33,779 bases of DNA, taken from Phycisphaerae bacterium (GTDB lineage: Bacteria; Planctomycetota; Phycisphaerae; UBA1845). The stretch is from the NCBI GenBank assembly GCA_028282665.1, contig JANQHN010000440.1, positions 1 to 33,779 of the forward strand, given 5' to 3'. Positions within the stretch are counted from its first letter, which is position 1; the number at the start of each line of letters is the position of its first letter. Shown piece by piece: positions 1-8,658 of the stretch. The position numbers and the translations under genes are program-made. The notes beneath the pieces were generated by a model, which did no database searches, had not been told where the DNA came from, and worked only from the letters and a program-made list of their open reading frames with translations.

Positions 1-174
1 CGTGGCATGCAGACTTTGGACCAAGCCATCGTAGAACTTGCCCAAAACGGGCACATCACGAAAGACGCTGCCCTCGCCAAGGCGGCCGAGCCGGAACGAC
101 TCGAACGATTGCTAAGTCGCGACGCCCTTGACTCGATCGCTAGTGTTGCAGCCAGCGCGAAACCGTGGGAGTAG
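1..174 (+). CDS. pilT: PilT-like twitching motility ATPase, C-terminal end (5' partial)
   Basis: Frame 1 is open from the first base to a TAG at 172-174 and gives the last 57 residues of a protein whose 5' part lies outside the window. The stretch begins RGMQTLDQAI and continues with an ITKDAALAKA segment. This is the usual tail of PilT/PilU retraction ATPases (GMQT-D-AL followed by an I-x-x-EEAL helix) and is unlike the PilB tail. PilT hydrolyses ATP in the cytoplasm at the base of the type IV pilus to drive fibre retraction. The next gene starts 6 bases after the stop and encodes the inner-membrane platform protein, which fits a pilus assembly operon. The catalytic domains are not visible, so a PilU or other GspE-family paralogue cannot be excluded. 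Confidence 0.75.
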   Translation, partial: RGMQTLDQAIVELAQNGHITKDAALAKAAEPERLERLLSRDALDSIASVAASAKPWE

Positions 175-180
175 TAATCG

Positions 181-1401
181 ATGGCTACTTTTCGATATTT
201 AGCGCGAGACCAGGCGGGCGTTTCCTCATCCGGTCAACTAACCGCTTCCAACACGTCGGAGGCGACAAAGATGCTGCGCGGCGAAGGAAAGTTCGTCGTC
301 AAATTGCAGGAACTCACCCAGGCAGCTACTGCACAACGCATCGCCGAATCTGCCGGTTCACGACGCGTCAAACGGCATGAAATCATTTTCTTCCTGACGC
401 AACTCTCACTCATGATCGACGCAGGTGTACCCATCGCCGAAGCGCTGGACGGAATGATCCGCCAAACAAAACCCGGCGCACTGCGCCGCGTTCTCCATAA
501 TACCTTAAGAAAAGTCGAAGCAGGTGATCCGCTCTCCGACGCCCTCGCGCAACATCCCAAAGTTTTCGGATCGCTTATTGTACAACTTGTCCGCGCCGCC
601 GAAATGTCTGGACGGCTGCCCGAAACCCTGGAACGCATTGCCGGTTACCTTACCACCCAAAACGAGATCGTCAGCAAAGTACGACGGGCAATGCTCTATC
701 CCGCACTGCTCTCGCTCATGGGGCTGGGTGTTGTCATTTTTCTGATGACGTACTTGCTGCCTAAATTTACCGTCATCTACAAAGGCAAAGAGTCGCTCTT
801 GCCGATTCCCACACAAATCGTTGTAGCCATCAGCCAGTGGATGATCGACTATTGGCCTTACTGGTCCAGCGGACTCGTTTTGCTTACCTTGGGGATATAC
901 TTCTTCTTACGTACACCGCGTGGGATAACCGCGAGCCACTGGCTTGTACTCAACATGCCCGTAACCGGCAAGATGGTCCACAAGTCGCTCCTGACACGAA
1001 GCCTGCATACGCTCGGCACGCTTATTGATTCAGGAATCTCCGTGCTCGACGCCGTGGGCATCACTCGACGCCTCGCTGGCAATAAGTATTTCGAGGAATT
1101 GTGGGACCAAGCATTGCGTGATCTGCAAAAAGGTCAACAACTTTCCGCCCCGCTTTACAATTCAAAAATTTTCCCACGACCGCTCACGCAGATGATTGAG
1201 GCCGGCGAACGCTCGGGAAAACTGGGGGACGTGATGAAGCGGGTTGGTGACTGGATGGAAAAAGACGTCAAGGACGCCATCGCCTCCGCCACCAAATTAA
1301 TCGAACCACTGATGATCCTCATTGTCGGTTCGGTTGTCGGAGCCATTGCAGTCGCTCTGCTTTTGCCGATTTTCACTATGGCAAGGAACATCTCGCAGTA
1401 A
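181..1401 (+). CDS. pilC: PilC/GspF family type IV pilus inner-membrane platform protein
   Basis: 406 residues, the usual length for PilC/GspF. There are two T2SSF domains, at about residues 68-190 and 275-395. Each ends in the family hallmark: AAEMSGRLPETLERIA in the first and AGERSGKLGDVMKRV in the second. Hydrophobic segments lie near 172-196, 225-245 and 375-398. The protein is the polytopic platform that couples the cytoplasmic ATPases to pilin extraction or insertion. The ATG at 181 lies 6 bases after the pilT-like stop, and a GGGAG inside the end of that gene can serve as ribosome binding site, so the two are very probably co-transcribed. A type II secretion GspF role is the alternative; the PilT-like neighbour favours the pilus. 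Confidence 0.88.
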   Translation: MATFRYLARDQAGVSSSGQLTASNTSEATKMLRGEGKFVVKLQELTQAATAQRIAESAGSRRVKRHEIIFFLTQLSLMIDAGVPIAEALDGMIRQTKPGALRRVLHNTLRKVEAGDPLSDALAQHPKVFGSLIVQLVRAAEMSGRLPETLERIAGYLTTQNEIVSKVRRAMLYPALLSLMGLGVVIFLMTYLLPKFTVIYKGKESLLPIPTQIVVAISQWMIDYWPYWSSGLVLLTLGIYFFLRTPRGITASHWLVLNMPVTGKMVHKSLLTRSLHTLGTLIDSGISVLDAVGITRRLAGNKYFEELWDQALRDLQKGQQLSAPLYNSKIFPRPLTQMIEAGERSGKLGDVMKRVGDWMEKDVKDAIASATKLIEPLMILIVGSVVGAIAVALLLPIFTMARNISQ

Positions 1402-1765
1402 GCACACTCGAGTGCATGGCCGGTCGGCGAAGCTTATCGTTGAAGCCTGAAACGAAGCAGCATTTTGCCACCGAATTAAGCATCGTCATTCCCGCGAAAA
1501 TGTGAATCCGAGGCATTGTTCAAGTCTCTTTTTCGCTTGTCGATTTGCGATACACCACGCCACTGCGATCAAACATCTCAATCGGTCGCGGCGATCAATT
1601 ACTCGAATTACATATATTAACCTTCTGCGTAAACGACGAATCGTTACATGCTTCAGCGCACTTTTGACGAGTAACCACTTGAGTTCGCCAATACTCACGC
1701 GTATTGTCAGATAAAACACAACGCCGGATATTGGAGAATACCGCACCCTATCGAAAGACCGAACG
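1402..1765. other. Intergenic region of 364 bases with a candidate promoter
   Basis: No convincing gene is present. Open frames on both strands here lack recognisable motifs and are out-competed by the flanking genes. A 10-base palindrome, CACTCGAGTG, sits at 1404-1413 just after the pilC stop, but it has no T-run and is not a convincing terminator. The middle part (about 1590-1720) is AT-richer and holds the candidate promoter listed separately. Confidence 0.5.
1679..1707 (+). promoter_or_regulatory. Candidate sigma-70 promoter for the 1766 gene
   Basis: TTGAGT at 1679-1684 and TATTGT at 1702-1707 are separated by exactly 17 bases, a good match to the housekeeping -35/-10 layout. The implied start of transcription lies about 50 bases before the ATG at 1766. 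This is a motif match only. Confidence 0.3.
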
Positions 1766-3490
1766 ATGAATGCCCTCCTTGCTACCCTCCTGTTCTGCAC
1801 AACTCTGTTAGGCGTCGCAGCCGTACCACCGAATGAAACGCTCAAAAAATGCACATCAAACGAACTCGGTCCGCCGTTACTGACAGAAACAAAGACAAGG
1901 GAATTTATTGCATCCCTCCGCACGATCCCACTACTCAAGGAGACCTACGACGGCCACACCGCCTACAAGTCACCCCTGGGCGAGATCATTTTTTATAAAC
2001 AGTGGAACAAATTCGAGGACGAGTACGTTTCTTTCTTCTATCCGGATACACCAAACATTCGCGTAGAAGTCTTCAAAAGTCCAAATGCTCCTGCAGCAAT
2101 GAGCGGAGCACTCTGCACATCCAATCACAAACCAATCAGAACCTACTGGATCATGCATGGGGAGCATGCTTATTGTGCTATCCTACTGGAACGTACAGAC
2201 CGCTTTGACGATGGTATTTGTTTCTGCGGGGCCATCGCGTTCAATGCCTACCGGTTCCACAATAATTCACTATATCGCTTCTCGTTTCTGGCCTCTGGCG
2301 AGACCAAGAAGATCCAGATACGCAATGGGAATCTATGCGCTGTCTTTTTGGAATGGACACACCTGCCGATTCACCAAAATGTCTATAACCGCATAGCACT
2401 AAGCTTGTGCCTTAAAGGCAAACCTTGCGACCGGCAGGCCCTCATGAAAAATCTGGAAACAACTTACGGCTTGAGCTCTCTGCTTGGCTTCTTAGAAACC
2501 GGCATGAGCAAAAAGTACATCATCGACATCCTCGGCTCTCCCATCAAGAAGATCGACGACACACTTTGCTTCCATCGTAGGTACGAAAGAAAAGATTGTA
2601 CTTACCGAATCCCACTCGAAAACGGTCGGTTTACCGGCGATTTGAGCAATTGCGTAAAATGCCGCGACCTACCTCCGAAACGTGGCACTTCTGCCTGGAT
2701 CTACGAAATGACTGTTTGTGAAAGTTCGGACGATTACGATCTGGAACCGCTGACTACTGGTAACATCAAATATATCTTCGACCGTTTTTGCGAACTCGCA
2801 CCGGGTAAGGCGCACTACCAATGGGTGGACCTGTGCGAGGCAATGAGCGCGCTGGCCAAGAACGGTCACACAGACCCACGTGTGCCAGGCATCGTCCGCA
2901 AACACTTGATGGACTGTACGAAATGGCAGTTCGGCGCCGTGGATTTTCTCAAAGATCATGCGCCGCAAGACACCGTGGAATTGCTCGTGAAGTTGGCCGA
3001 TAAGCAAATGGCCTGCGCCGCTGAGATGGAACCGGATGACTGGGCCGCTGCCAACGCCTTGCTCGATTTGTTCGACATTCTCAACGCCATTGGTAGCGAC
3101 CATGCAGAATACGATCGCCTCATCGTCAAGGCTATGACACATCCACATTCGCGGTATCGCTTTGAAGGCTATCTGATGTGGAACGAGCTAGCGCCACACA
3201 AGGCCATCCCATTGCTTCGCGCGGGACTTCAAGATCGCTGCGGTTATGTGCGAGAGGAAGCAGCCAGAGCGTTTGCGCAAGAAACCGGCACTATCGAAGA
3301 TCTCACATGGCTCAAGCAACGTCTCGACGAGGAAAAAAACCAAAATGTCCGCTGGTTGATTGAGGATGCCATCGAGCGAATCAGCCGAACGTCAGAAACA
3401 TCCGATCAGCCCGCTCAGCAGCCTGGCAACTGCCCAATACCCACGCAAGCCACAATAGTCCACCACATCATGATTGATCTTGAGTGTTGA
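1766..3490 (+). CDS. Secreted cysteine-rich protein with HEAT-like C-terminus, function unknown
   Basis: 574 residues. The first 20 or so form a typical signal peptide (hydrophobic LLATLLFCTTLL, then VAAV), so export is likely. The region 29-390 holds many cysteines (for example C191, C215, C221, C268, C278, C296, C299). Around 246-259 there is a GMSKKYIIDILGSP segment, which resembles the helix-and-turn motif of BamE/SmpA-type domains. Residues 355-540 are helical and look like degenerate HEAT repeats (for example APHKAIPLLRAGLQD and YVREEAARAFA), suggesting a protein-binding solenoid. The gene stands alone, with a possible promoter at 1679-1707, and converges on the sigma-54 regulator gene with only 35 bases between them. 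I do not recognise the family, and both domain suggestions are visual inference. Confidence 0.7.
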   Translation: MNALLATLLFCTTLLGVAAVPPNETLKKCTSNELGPPLLTETKTREFIASLRTIPLLKETYDGHTAYKSPLGEIIFYKQWNKFEDEYVSFFYPDTPNIRVEVFKSPNAPAAMSGALCTSNHKPIRTYWIMHGEHAYCAILLERTDRFDDGICFCGAIAFNAYRFHNNSLYRFSFLASGETKKIQIRNGNLCAVFLEWTHLPIHQNVYNRIALSLCLKGKPCDRQALMKNLETTYGLSSLLGFLETGMSKKYIIDILGSPIKKIDDTLCFHRRYERKDCTYRIPLENGRFTGDLSNCVKCRDLPPKRGTSAWIYEMTVCESSDDYDLEPLTTGNIKYIFDRFCELAPGKAHYQWVDLCEAMSALAKNGHTDPRVPGIVRKHLMDCTKWQFGAVDFLKDHAPQDTVELLVKLADKQMACAAEMEPDDWAAANALLDLFDILNAIGSDHAEYDRLIVKAMTHPHSRYRFEGYLMWNELAPHKAIPLLRAGLQDRCGYVREEAARAFAQETGTIEDLTWLKQRLDEEKNQNVRWLIEDAIERISRTSETSDQPAQQPGNCPIPTQATIVHHIMIDLEC

Positions 3491-3525
3491 GCTTCTTCAA
3501 TCGCACTTCGTAACGTCTCGGATTC

Positions 3526-5052
3526 TTACTCCCCCTTTTTTATTTCATATTTTTTAATGCGGTAACGTAGATTGTCCCGGCTGATGCCGAGGTCGCGCGC
3601 CGCGGCGGACTGATTCCAGCCGCAATCGCGTAACGCCCGAACGATCATCGCCCGCTCCGTATCTCGCAACCCCCCCGGTTTCGCACCTGCCCTCGCGCCA
3701 GTTCGTGCATTTTCCAAAACGCCTTCACTCGCGCCCGCAATCTCCGGCGGAAGGTGATCCACACCCATAGCCGAACCGTCCGCCATCAATACCGCCCGCT
3801 CGATCACATTCGACAGTTCTCGAATGTTGCCCCGCCAATCGTGCGCTACCAGCAACGTTTGCGCTTCGTCGGTAAAAGATTTGGGCGACTGGCCAAGGCT
3901 CCGGGAGGCGGTGTGGGCAAAATGCATCGCAAGCTCGAGAATGTCCTCGCGCCGCTCGCGAAGTGGGGGCAGTTTGATCGGAAACACATTCAACCGATAG
4001 TACAAATCGTCGCGGAATTTCCCGTCTTTGATCGCCTTCTTCAAATCCCGGTTTGTCGCCGCGATGATACGCACGTCACAACTGATCGTCTTTGTGCCAC
4101 CCACACGGGTGAAGGCGTGTTCCTGCAGCAATCGCAAGAGCTTCACCTGTGTGGACGGGCTGATGTCACCGATTTCATCCAGAAAGAGCGTTCCGTTATC
4201 CGCCAATTCAAATCGTCCCAGATGCTGTGAAATCGCTCCGGTAAACGCCCCCTTCTCGTGGCCGAAAAGTTCGCTCTCAAGCAATGTCTCCGTAAGTGCA
4301 GCGCAATTCACTGCCACAAACGTCCGGTCCGACCGATCTGAAACCTTGTGAATGTACTTCGCAAGCAGCTCCTTGCCCGTACCTGTTTCTCCAAGGAGCA
4401 ATACGCCGGCGTTAGTTGGCGCAACGCGATCCGCAAGCTTGAGCACTTCACGGATCGCTTTCGAAGAACCGATGATCTCCGTTTCCGCCAATACGGAATC
4501 GCGCAAAGCCCGGTTTTCTTTACGCAAGTTTTCATGCACGCGTGCGTTATGAACAGCCGACGCAGCCAAGTTGGCAAATACACGCATGAGTTCGAGATCG
4601 CTATCTTGGAAGGCGTCCGCGCCAATTGGATTGAGCACTTCCACCACACCGACAACCTGATCCTGGTAGATCATCGGCGCCCCCATCAAGCCGCGTGTCT
4701 GAAACGTGGACAACTCATCAATACCACTGAAGAAATCAGGGTTCTTTGTGACATCGGAAACATTTTCAGGCTTGCGCGTCTTGAGCATCCGTCCTGCGAT
4801 ACCGAGTTCCGCGTCAAACTCCTTACCTGCCAAAACGGAACCTTGAGGTCCAACAGCAGCGGCAAATACGAGTTTGTTGAGCAATGGGTTGTAAATCAGT
4901 ACGCTGCTGGCTTCGGCGCGCATAACGGATGCTGCACTTCCCGCAATCCGATCCAACACTTCGACCAAATCGAGTGTTGAATTGATTGCCGCCGAAGCCT
5001 CCGCCAATGCAGAAAGCGACTCGGGTGCGAATCCGTGTGACGAAAGGTCCAT
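3526..5052 (-). CDS. Sigma-54-dependent transcriptional activator (GAF, AAA+, Fis-type HTH)
   Basis: 508 residues in the order GAF domain (about 15-170), AAA+ sigma-54 interaction domain (192-420) and Fis-type helix-turn-helix (462-505). The AAA+ motifs are intact: Walker A GETGTGKE at 221-228, the sigma-54 contact loop GAFTGA at 268-273, and Walker B TLFLDE at 288-293. Such proteins bind upstream sites and remodel sigma-54 holoenzyme at -24/-12 promoters. The GAF domain replaces a phospho-receiver, so the signal is probably a small ligand or redox cue, as in NifA/FhlA-like activators, rather than a histidine kinase. Residues 441-461 form an Ala/Gly-rich linker before the HTH. The regulated genes cannot be identified from the window, and I saw no clear -24/-12 promoter nearby. 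Confidence 0.93.
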   Translation of the reverse strand: MDLSSHGFAPESLSALAEASAAINSTLDLVEVLDRIAGSAASVMRAEASSVLIYNPLLNKLVFAAAVGPQGSVLAGKEFDAELGIAGRMLKTRKPENVSDVTKNPDFFSGIDELSTFQTRGLMGAPMIYQDQVVGVVEVLNPIGADAFQDSDLELMRVFANLAASAVHNARVHENLRKENRALRDSVLAETEIIGSSKAIREVLKLADRVAPTNAGVLLLGETGTGKELLAKYIHKVSDRSDRTFVAVNCAALTETLLESELFGHEKGAFTGAISQHLGRFELADNGTLFLDEIGDISPSTQVKLLRLLQEHAFTRVGGTKTISCDVRIIAATNRDLKKAIKDGKFRDDLYYRLNVFPIKLPPLRERREDILELAMHFAHTASRSLGQSPKSFTDEAQTLLVAHDWRGNIRELSNVIERAVLMADGSAMGVDHLPPEIAGASEGVLENARTGARAGAKPGGLRDTERAMIVRALRDCGWNQSAAARDLGISRDNLRYRIKKYEIKKGE

Positions 5053-5227
5053 CGATCTATTGTTTATCGACCGGAACGGAATTGCAAAAAAAGCCTCTAT
5101 ATCTTTCTACACGACCATCTTCCACCCCAAATAACGTCCATCTCAGATGGGTTTGATCGTTACCCGTGGAAAATGTCAATCCACACGACCCCTTGGCTGT
5201 CTCAATATGTTGAATTTTCGACTACTT

Positions 5228-5860
5228 TTAAGGCAGGATTTCAACTCGATCTCCTACCCGCAGGACAGCGAAAAGCTCTTCGACCTGCCCGTTAGTCACT
5301 GCAACACAACCGGCAGTCCAATCCTTTCCCTGTCCGCCATGTCCATGGATTCCGATCGCTCCACCAAGAGCTGTTTGCCAATTCGGGCGATGTCCAGCTT
5401 CAATCGCTTCACAAATGCCGCGCGCTTCCCCTTCAGAGATAAATCCTTTAGTATATCCCCATTCGGCTGCGTCGATGTCCGGGTAGCTCAAACCCAAAAA
5501 TAAGTGGAATCGGCTCTTCCGATTCTTGGTAGCGATGTAGAACGTACCCTCGGGTGTCCTGCCATCGCCTTCGAGGTGCTTTCGCCCAACGGGCGAGCGG
5601 CCGAGATCAATGGCATAGGTACGAACCAACACCTCACCGTCGAAGAGGTGCATCACTCGTTTGCTTTTTAGCACGACAACGTGCGGGTCGTTCAGCGCAA
5701 TGGTCGGCTCGGGAATGTCCCTGCTTCCCACAATCGCTTTACTCATCCCCGTCGCCACCAACAAAACCAAAATGCCAAAAAGCACAACCGACAGCGCAGT
5801 GCTCGTGCATCGTTTAAAACAGAATCCATTCACGACGTTCGAGTCCAATTCGTTTCGCAA
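5228..5860 (-). CDS. L,D-transpeptidase, YkuD family
   Basis: 210 residues with a membrane-spanning or uncleaved signal segment at about 21-44 and a YkuD catalytic domain at about 60-209. The catalytic region has IHGHGG (His172/His174) followed by WTAGCVAVTN with the nucleophile Cys185, matching the family pattern of an H-G motif and a (S/T)xGC motif. Family members cross-link peptidoglycan through 3-3 bonds or attach proteins to it, using Cys in the periplasm. The frame opens with TTG at 5860 and has no strong ribosome binding site; a GTG at 5833 would give a shorter cytoplasmic tail. It lies upstream of the sigma-54 regulator in the same direction with 175 bases between, so co-transcription is possible but not evident. 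It diverges from the ECF sigma gene. Confidence 0.85.
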   Translation of the reverse strand: MRNELDSNVVNGFCFKRCTSTALSVVLFGILVLLVATGMSKAIVGSRDIPEPTIALNDPHVVVLKSKRVMHLFDGEVLVRTYAIDLGRSPVGRKHLEGDGRTPEGTFYIATKNRKSRFHLFLGLSYPDIDAAEWGYTKGFISEGEARGICEAIEAGHRPNWQTALGGAIGIHGHGGQGKDWTAGCVAVTNGQVEELFAVLRVGDRVEILP

Positions 5861-5995
5861 TCATTAATGCCGGAAAGGCCAGATTCGCTAAATCTAGATA
5901 TCGTCCTGCCCTCCTTGTTCACCACAGTGGAAATGGCGAATTATGCCAATACAGTGAACCATAGCCACCCAGGCTCGTAAGCATACAATGAAGCT

Positions 5996-6604
5996 ATGGA
6001 AACGCCAACGGATGAAGCGTTGTTGAGGGATTTTCTGGCTGGCCATGTGGGCAGCTTTGAGTTGATTGTGCGCAGGCATTCACAAGAACTCCACCAGTTT
6101 GTTCTGCGGTTCACTCGCAGCGCTGTCGCCACGGAAGATGTCCTTCAAGAGACTTTCCTCCAACTCTACGCCTCAGCGGATCGATTCGATTTCAAACGAC
6201 GGTTCAAACCCTGGCTTTTTACCATCGCAGCCAACAAGGCAAGGGATCACCTGCGTAGTCGTAAGCGTAAGCGCGAAGTCCCCATGGAAAGCAAACTAAG
6301 TCGCGATGAGGACGAGGGACAGAATCTCATAAGCCTGCTGGAAATCGAAACGCCCCCGCCGGATGAAGAACTGGGCATCGAGGAGCGCAGGCGCCGCGTA
6401 AAGAACGTCATCGATGAAATGCCCGATCACCTGCGTGAAATACTCGTTTTGGCTTACTTTCATCGCTTCCCTTATCGGGACGTGGCGGACATGCTCGACA
6501 TCCCCTTGGGTACGGTAAAAAGTCGGCTCCACGCCGCTGTGACTCATTTCGGGGAAAAATATCGAGCCAAAGTGGAAAATTCCGCGAACCTGGGCGGAGA
6601 CTGA
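5996..6604 (+). CDS. ECF-type sigma-70 family RNA polymerase sigma factor
   Basis: 202 residues with only regions 2 and 4, as in extracytoplasmic-function sigma factors. Region 2 spans about 20-92 and includes the polymerase-binding helix (ATEDVLQETFLQLY) and the -10 recognition part (FKPWLFTIAANKARDHLR). A charged linker at 93-130 follows. Region 4 at about 134-185 carries the helix-turn-helix (YRDVADMLDIPLGTVKSRLH). The sigma factor would direct polymerase to a small regulon when released by its partner. The next gene, 83 bases downstream on the same strand, encodes a membrane protein with an anti-sigma-like cytoplasmic N-terminus, the usual arrangement for such pairs. The ribosome binding site is weak; a TACAAT element lies just upstream of the start codon. 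Confidence 0.92.
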   Translation: METPTDEALLRDFLAGHVGSFELIVRRHSQELHQFVLRFTRSAVATEDVLQETFLQLYASADRFDFKRRFKPWLFTIAANKARDHLRSRKRKREVPMESKLSRDEDEGQNLISLLEIETPPPDEELGIEERRRRVKNVIDEMPDHLREILVLAYFHRFPYRDVADMLDIPLGTVKSRLHAAVTHFGEKYRAKVENSANLGGD

Positions 6605-6625
6605 TCCGTACTGCTAGCGTCGACC

Positions 6626-6649
6626 CGATAGGCGTGGTCGGGCCTATCG
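6626..6649 (+). repeat. Inverted repeat between sigma and anti-sigma genes
   Basis: CGATAGGC at 6626-6633 is the exact reverse complement of GCCTATCG at 6642-6649, with an 8-base loop. It sits in the 83-base gap between the sigma factor stop and the next start. There is no T-run after it, so it is not a standard terminator. It could pause polymerase, shape mRNA stability or lower expression of the second gene. Confidence 0.55.
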
Positions 6650-6687
6650 TCGGCAGAATCTAACGTAACTCTCGGGGGAAACTGGAC

Positions 6688-7767
6688 TTGACGGAAGAAC
6701 AAAGACAACCGGAAGACCTGCTCCTCGATCTCCATCTCGGAAGACTGAGCGAAGACGAAAAACTCTGGATTGAAACGGAATTGCTCCGCAGCGCCGAACT
6801 GCGTGCGAAGAGCGATTGTCTCGGCCGAATGCTCCAGCCGCTGGATACTTGGACAATCCCGCCCATGCCTTCCGGCCTGCCGGACAAAATCCTCGACTAC
6901 GTCGAAGCTAACAAAAATCGAGATTACGGCGCATCAGCCAACCGTCCACCGTTGCGTGCGGTCGGTGCGGTTGCGCCCACGCAACCCAATGAAGGCAATT
7001 ACCGGCGAGGCTGGATTTTCTCCTTGAGAGAATTGCTCGCAGCCGCTGCTTGTATTGTCCTCCTTTTCGGTGTGATGATGCCCTCGCTTTCGCGAGCACG
7101 GGATTCATCGCGGCGCAATGTCTGTGGATCAAACCTCACCAATATTTTCCAAGGTTTGTCCACGTATCAGCAAATGTCGGACGGCGCGCTTCCCTATGCA
7201 GGCAACACACCGGGCGCTCGTTGGCTCCCCACGGGTGCGGACGACAGGCCCCAGTCGTCCAACAGCAGGCATCCGTACCTCCTGCTTCGCGTGCGGGCGA
7301 TCCACGATCCTAACGTGTTCACCTGCCCCGCGGACGATGACATGACGGCGATGAGCGCCGAGGAAATCACCGCCCACCGCGATTTCCCCTCAGCCAATAA
7401 TATGAGCTTCGACACACTGAATATGAACAGCGACCAACCACCCGTCTCCCCATCGTTGGCGATTCCATACATGAGTGATCGGAATCCGCTTTTTGAGGGT
7501 GGCGCATTCAACGCCGAACTCGACCCCGATAACACGAATTCGTTCACGCACGGTGCAGGCAAAGGACAAAACGTCCTCATGCTGGATGGCCAAGTCTACT
7601 GGCTGACTTCGCCGCTGTGGGGTCCGAAACTCGACAACATTTGGCTTGCAGGCTCAATCCGCAAGTACGAAGGTACTGAATCACAGAAAAACCCGAACGA
7701 TGCGTTTCTCGTTCCGGGATTTCCGATACACGATTCCACTGATAAACAAACGGATTTGTCGCAGTAG
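6688..7767 (+). CDS. Putative anti-sigma factor fused to a pseudopilin-like extracytoplasmic domain
   Basis: 359 residues from a TTG start preceded by GGGGGA at a good distance. Residues 1-76 are soluble, acidic and helical, with 'DLHLGRLSEDE' and 'AELRAKSDCLGRMLQPLD' segments like the N-terminal part of zinc-free anti-sigma factors. Residues 111-135 form one membrane segment that starts FSLRELL and runs into MPSLSRARDSSRRNVCGSNL. This closely parallels the N-terminus of planctomycete type II pseudopilins (FTLIELL, then LPALSRAREKAR-x-x-C-x-SNL). The C-terminal part ends with the pseudopilin-like motif H288-x11-DG (NVLMLDGQVYWL). The residue before F111 is Ile, not Gly, so normal prepilin cleavage is unlikely. 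The topology (N inside, C outside) fits an anti-sigma sensor for the sigma factor encoded just upstream. The role is inferred from context. Confidence 0.75.
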   Translation: MTEEQRQPEDLLLDLHLGRLSEDEKLWIETELLRSAELRAKSDCLGRMLQPLDTWTIPPMPSGLPDKILDYVEANKNRDYGASANRPPLRAVGAVAPTQPNEGNYRRGWIFSLRELLAAAACIVLLFGVMMPSLSRARDSSRRNVCGSNLTNIFQGLSTYQQMSDGALPYAGNTPGARWLPTGADDRPQSSNSRHPYLLLRVRAIHDPNVFTCPADDDMTAMSAEEITAHRDFPSANNMSFDTLNMNSDQPPVSPSLAIPYMSDRNPLFEGGAFNAELDPDNTNSFTHGAGKGQNVLMLDGQVYWLTSPLWGPKLDNIWLAGSIRKYEGTESQKNPNDAFLVPGFPIHDSTDKQTDLSQ

Positions 7768-7800
7768 GATTCGGTTTACATTGCCCACGCCTCAATGGAG

Positions 7801-7847
7801 AAGACGGCCTGTGTTTCAAGTGAAATGCAGGCCATCTTTTCCTTTTG
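7801..7847. terminator. Terminator hairpin between convergent genes
   Basis: AAGACGGCCTG at 7801-7811 pairs with CAGGCCATCTT at 7828-7838 (11 base pairs with one mismatch, 16-base loop). It is followed on the plus strand by a T-rich run, TTTTCCTTTT. It lies 33 bases after the anti-sigma gene stop and 61 bases beyond the end of the convergent minus-strand gene, so it most clearly terminates the plus-strand sigma/anti-sigma transcript. Confidence 0.65.
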
Positions 7848-7907
7848 GCTCGTAAAATGGATACGAACGTGCGCGAGCGCTTGATCGGCGTGCTTGCGAA
7901 AGTACGC

Positions 7908-8282
7908 TTAAAACCCAATCCAAGAAACCAGCAATAAATCGACAATCAACGCAAAGACGATTACACCGGCGATCTTCCAAGGTGTGGGAATGATTCCCTC
8001 GTCCGCCGGGATTAATTTGAGCGCGTGATGGCGCAATGACTCATCTTCGCTGTTTAAAGCCTTGCGGTGAGCGGATTCGATCATCTGGCCGATTTGCACA
8101 GCGGAAAGATGCAGATGGGCTGCATACCGCACAATACGACGCCTACGTGAAGGCGTCAATCGTCCGGCACGCAACTCGTCTTCAATAAGCTTACGAAAAA
8201 TATCCTCGTTCGCAATCTTGGGAACGTATGAGGTCGCCTCATGGGAGAACACTTCCCTTTCGCAGTTCGAATCGTCGCGCAT
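7908..8282 (-). CDS. Small tail-anchored membrane protein, function unknown
   Basis: 124 residues. The N-terminal 95 or so are soluble and helical, with a basic segment (LTPSRRRRIVRYAAHLHLS) followed by AVQIGQMIESA. A single hydrophobic segment at about 103-122 ends two residues from the C-terminus, so the domain would face the cytoplasm, anchored at its tail. I chose the ATG at 8282 because GAGGAGG at 8291-8297 is exactly 8 bases upstream. The longer frame from a GTG at 8291 would overlap that ribosome binding site. The 'LTP-RRR-I--YA' helix pair resembles short domains seen in other planctomycete membrane proteins, but I cannot name the family. It stands alone between a terminator and a non-coding stretch. 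Confidence 0.65.
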   Translation of the reverse strand: MRDDSNCEREVFSHEATSYVPKIANEDIFRKLIEDELRAGRLTPSRRRRIVRYAAHLHLSAVQIGQMIESAHRKALNSEDESLRHHALKLIPADEGIIPTPWKIAGVIVFALIVDLLLVSWIGF

Positions 8283-8658
8283 GCTTTCCACCTCCTCGAT
8301 TTAGCCAATCGTAGGCAAGGTGAACGACAATGTCACAGGCATGCCGCTTTGCACACATAGCACATTGCGTCAACGCACCATAAACGAAAGCTTTTTCGGA
8401 CTGAACACAAGTCCGCATAAACAAGCTCGCAACATTTGGCCAACCAGGAATGTGCAGACAGGTAGAAAAGAAAATGGACGGATGGTCGAAGGTTCGCGAA
8501 AGTAAATCACCGCAAGGCATCCAATCAGAGCACCGTGGACAAACCCGGTTAATTGTCGATTCGTTCATTGCAGAACATTCACAAGCGCCCTTAGATGGCA
8601 CCGGCAGAATTGAGCGCGCGGGCTCAGCGCCGACCGCTTCATGCTGATGATCCGGCTC
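8283..8658. other. Intergenic region of about 375 bases
   Basis: No gene is convincing here. A minus-strand frame (8239-8601) encodes eight or more cysteines but has no recognisable domain and overlaps the start of the tail-anchored protein gene and its strong ribosome binding site (8291-8297). Nothing else clear was seen. Confidence 0.4.

Noticed and set aside
1486-1938. Minus-strand frame of 150 codons
   Set aside because: It overlaps the start and signal peptide of the 1766 gene and has an Arg/Val-rich shadow-like composition without motifs.
8239-8601. Minus-strand frame of 120 codons with many cysteines
   Set aside because: The cysteine spacing (CAMC, HAC) suggested a zinc protein, but it overlaps the well-supported start and ribosome binding site of the tail-anchored gene and shows no known domain.
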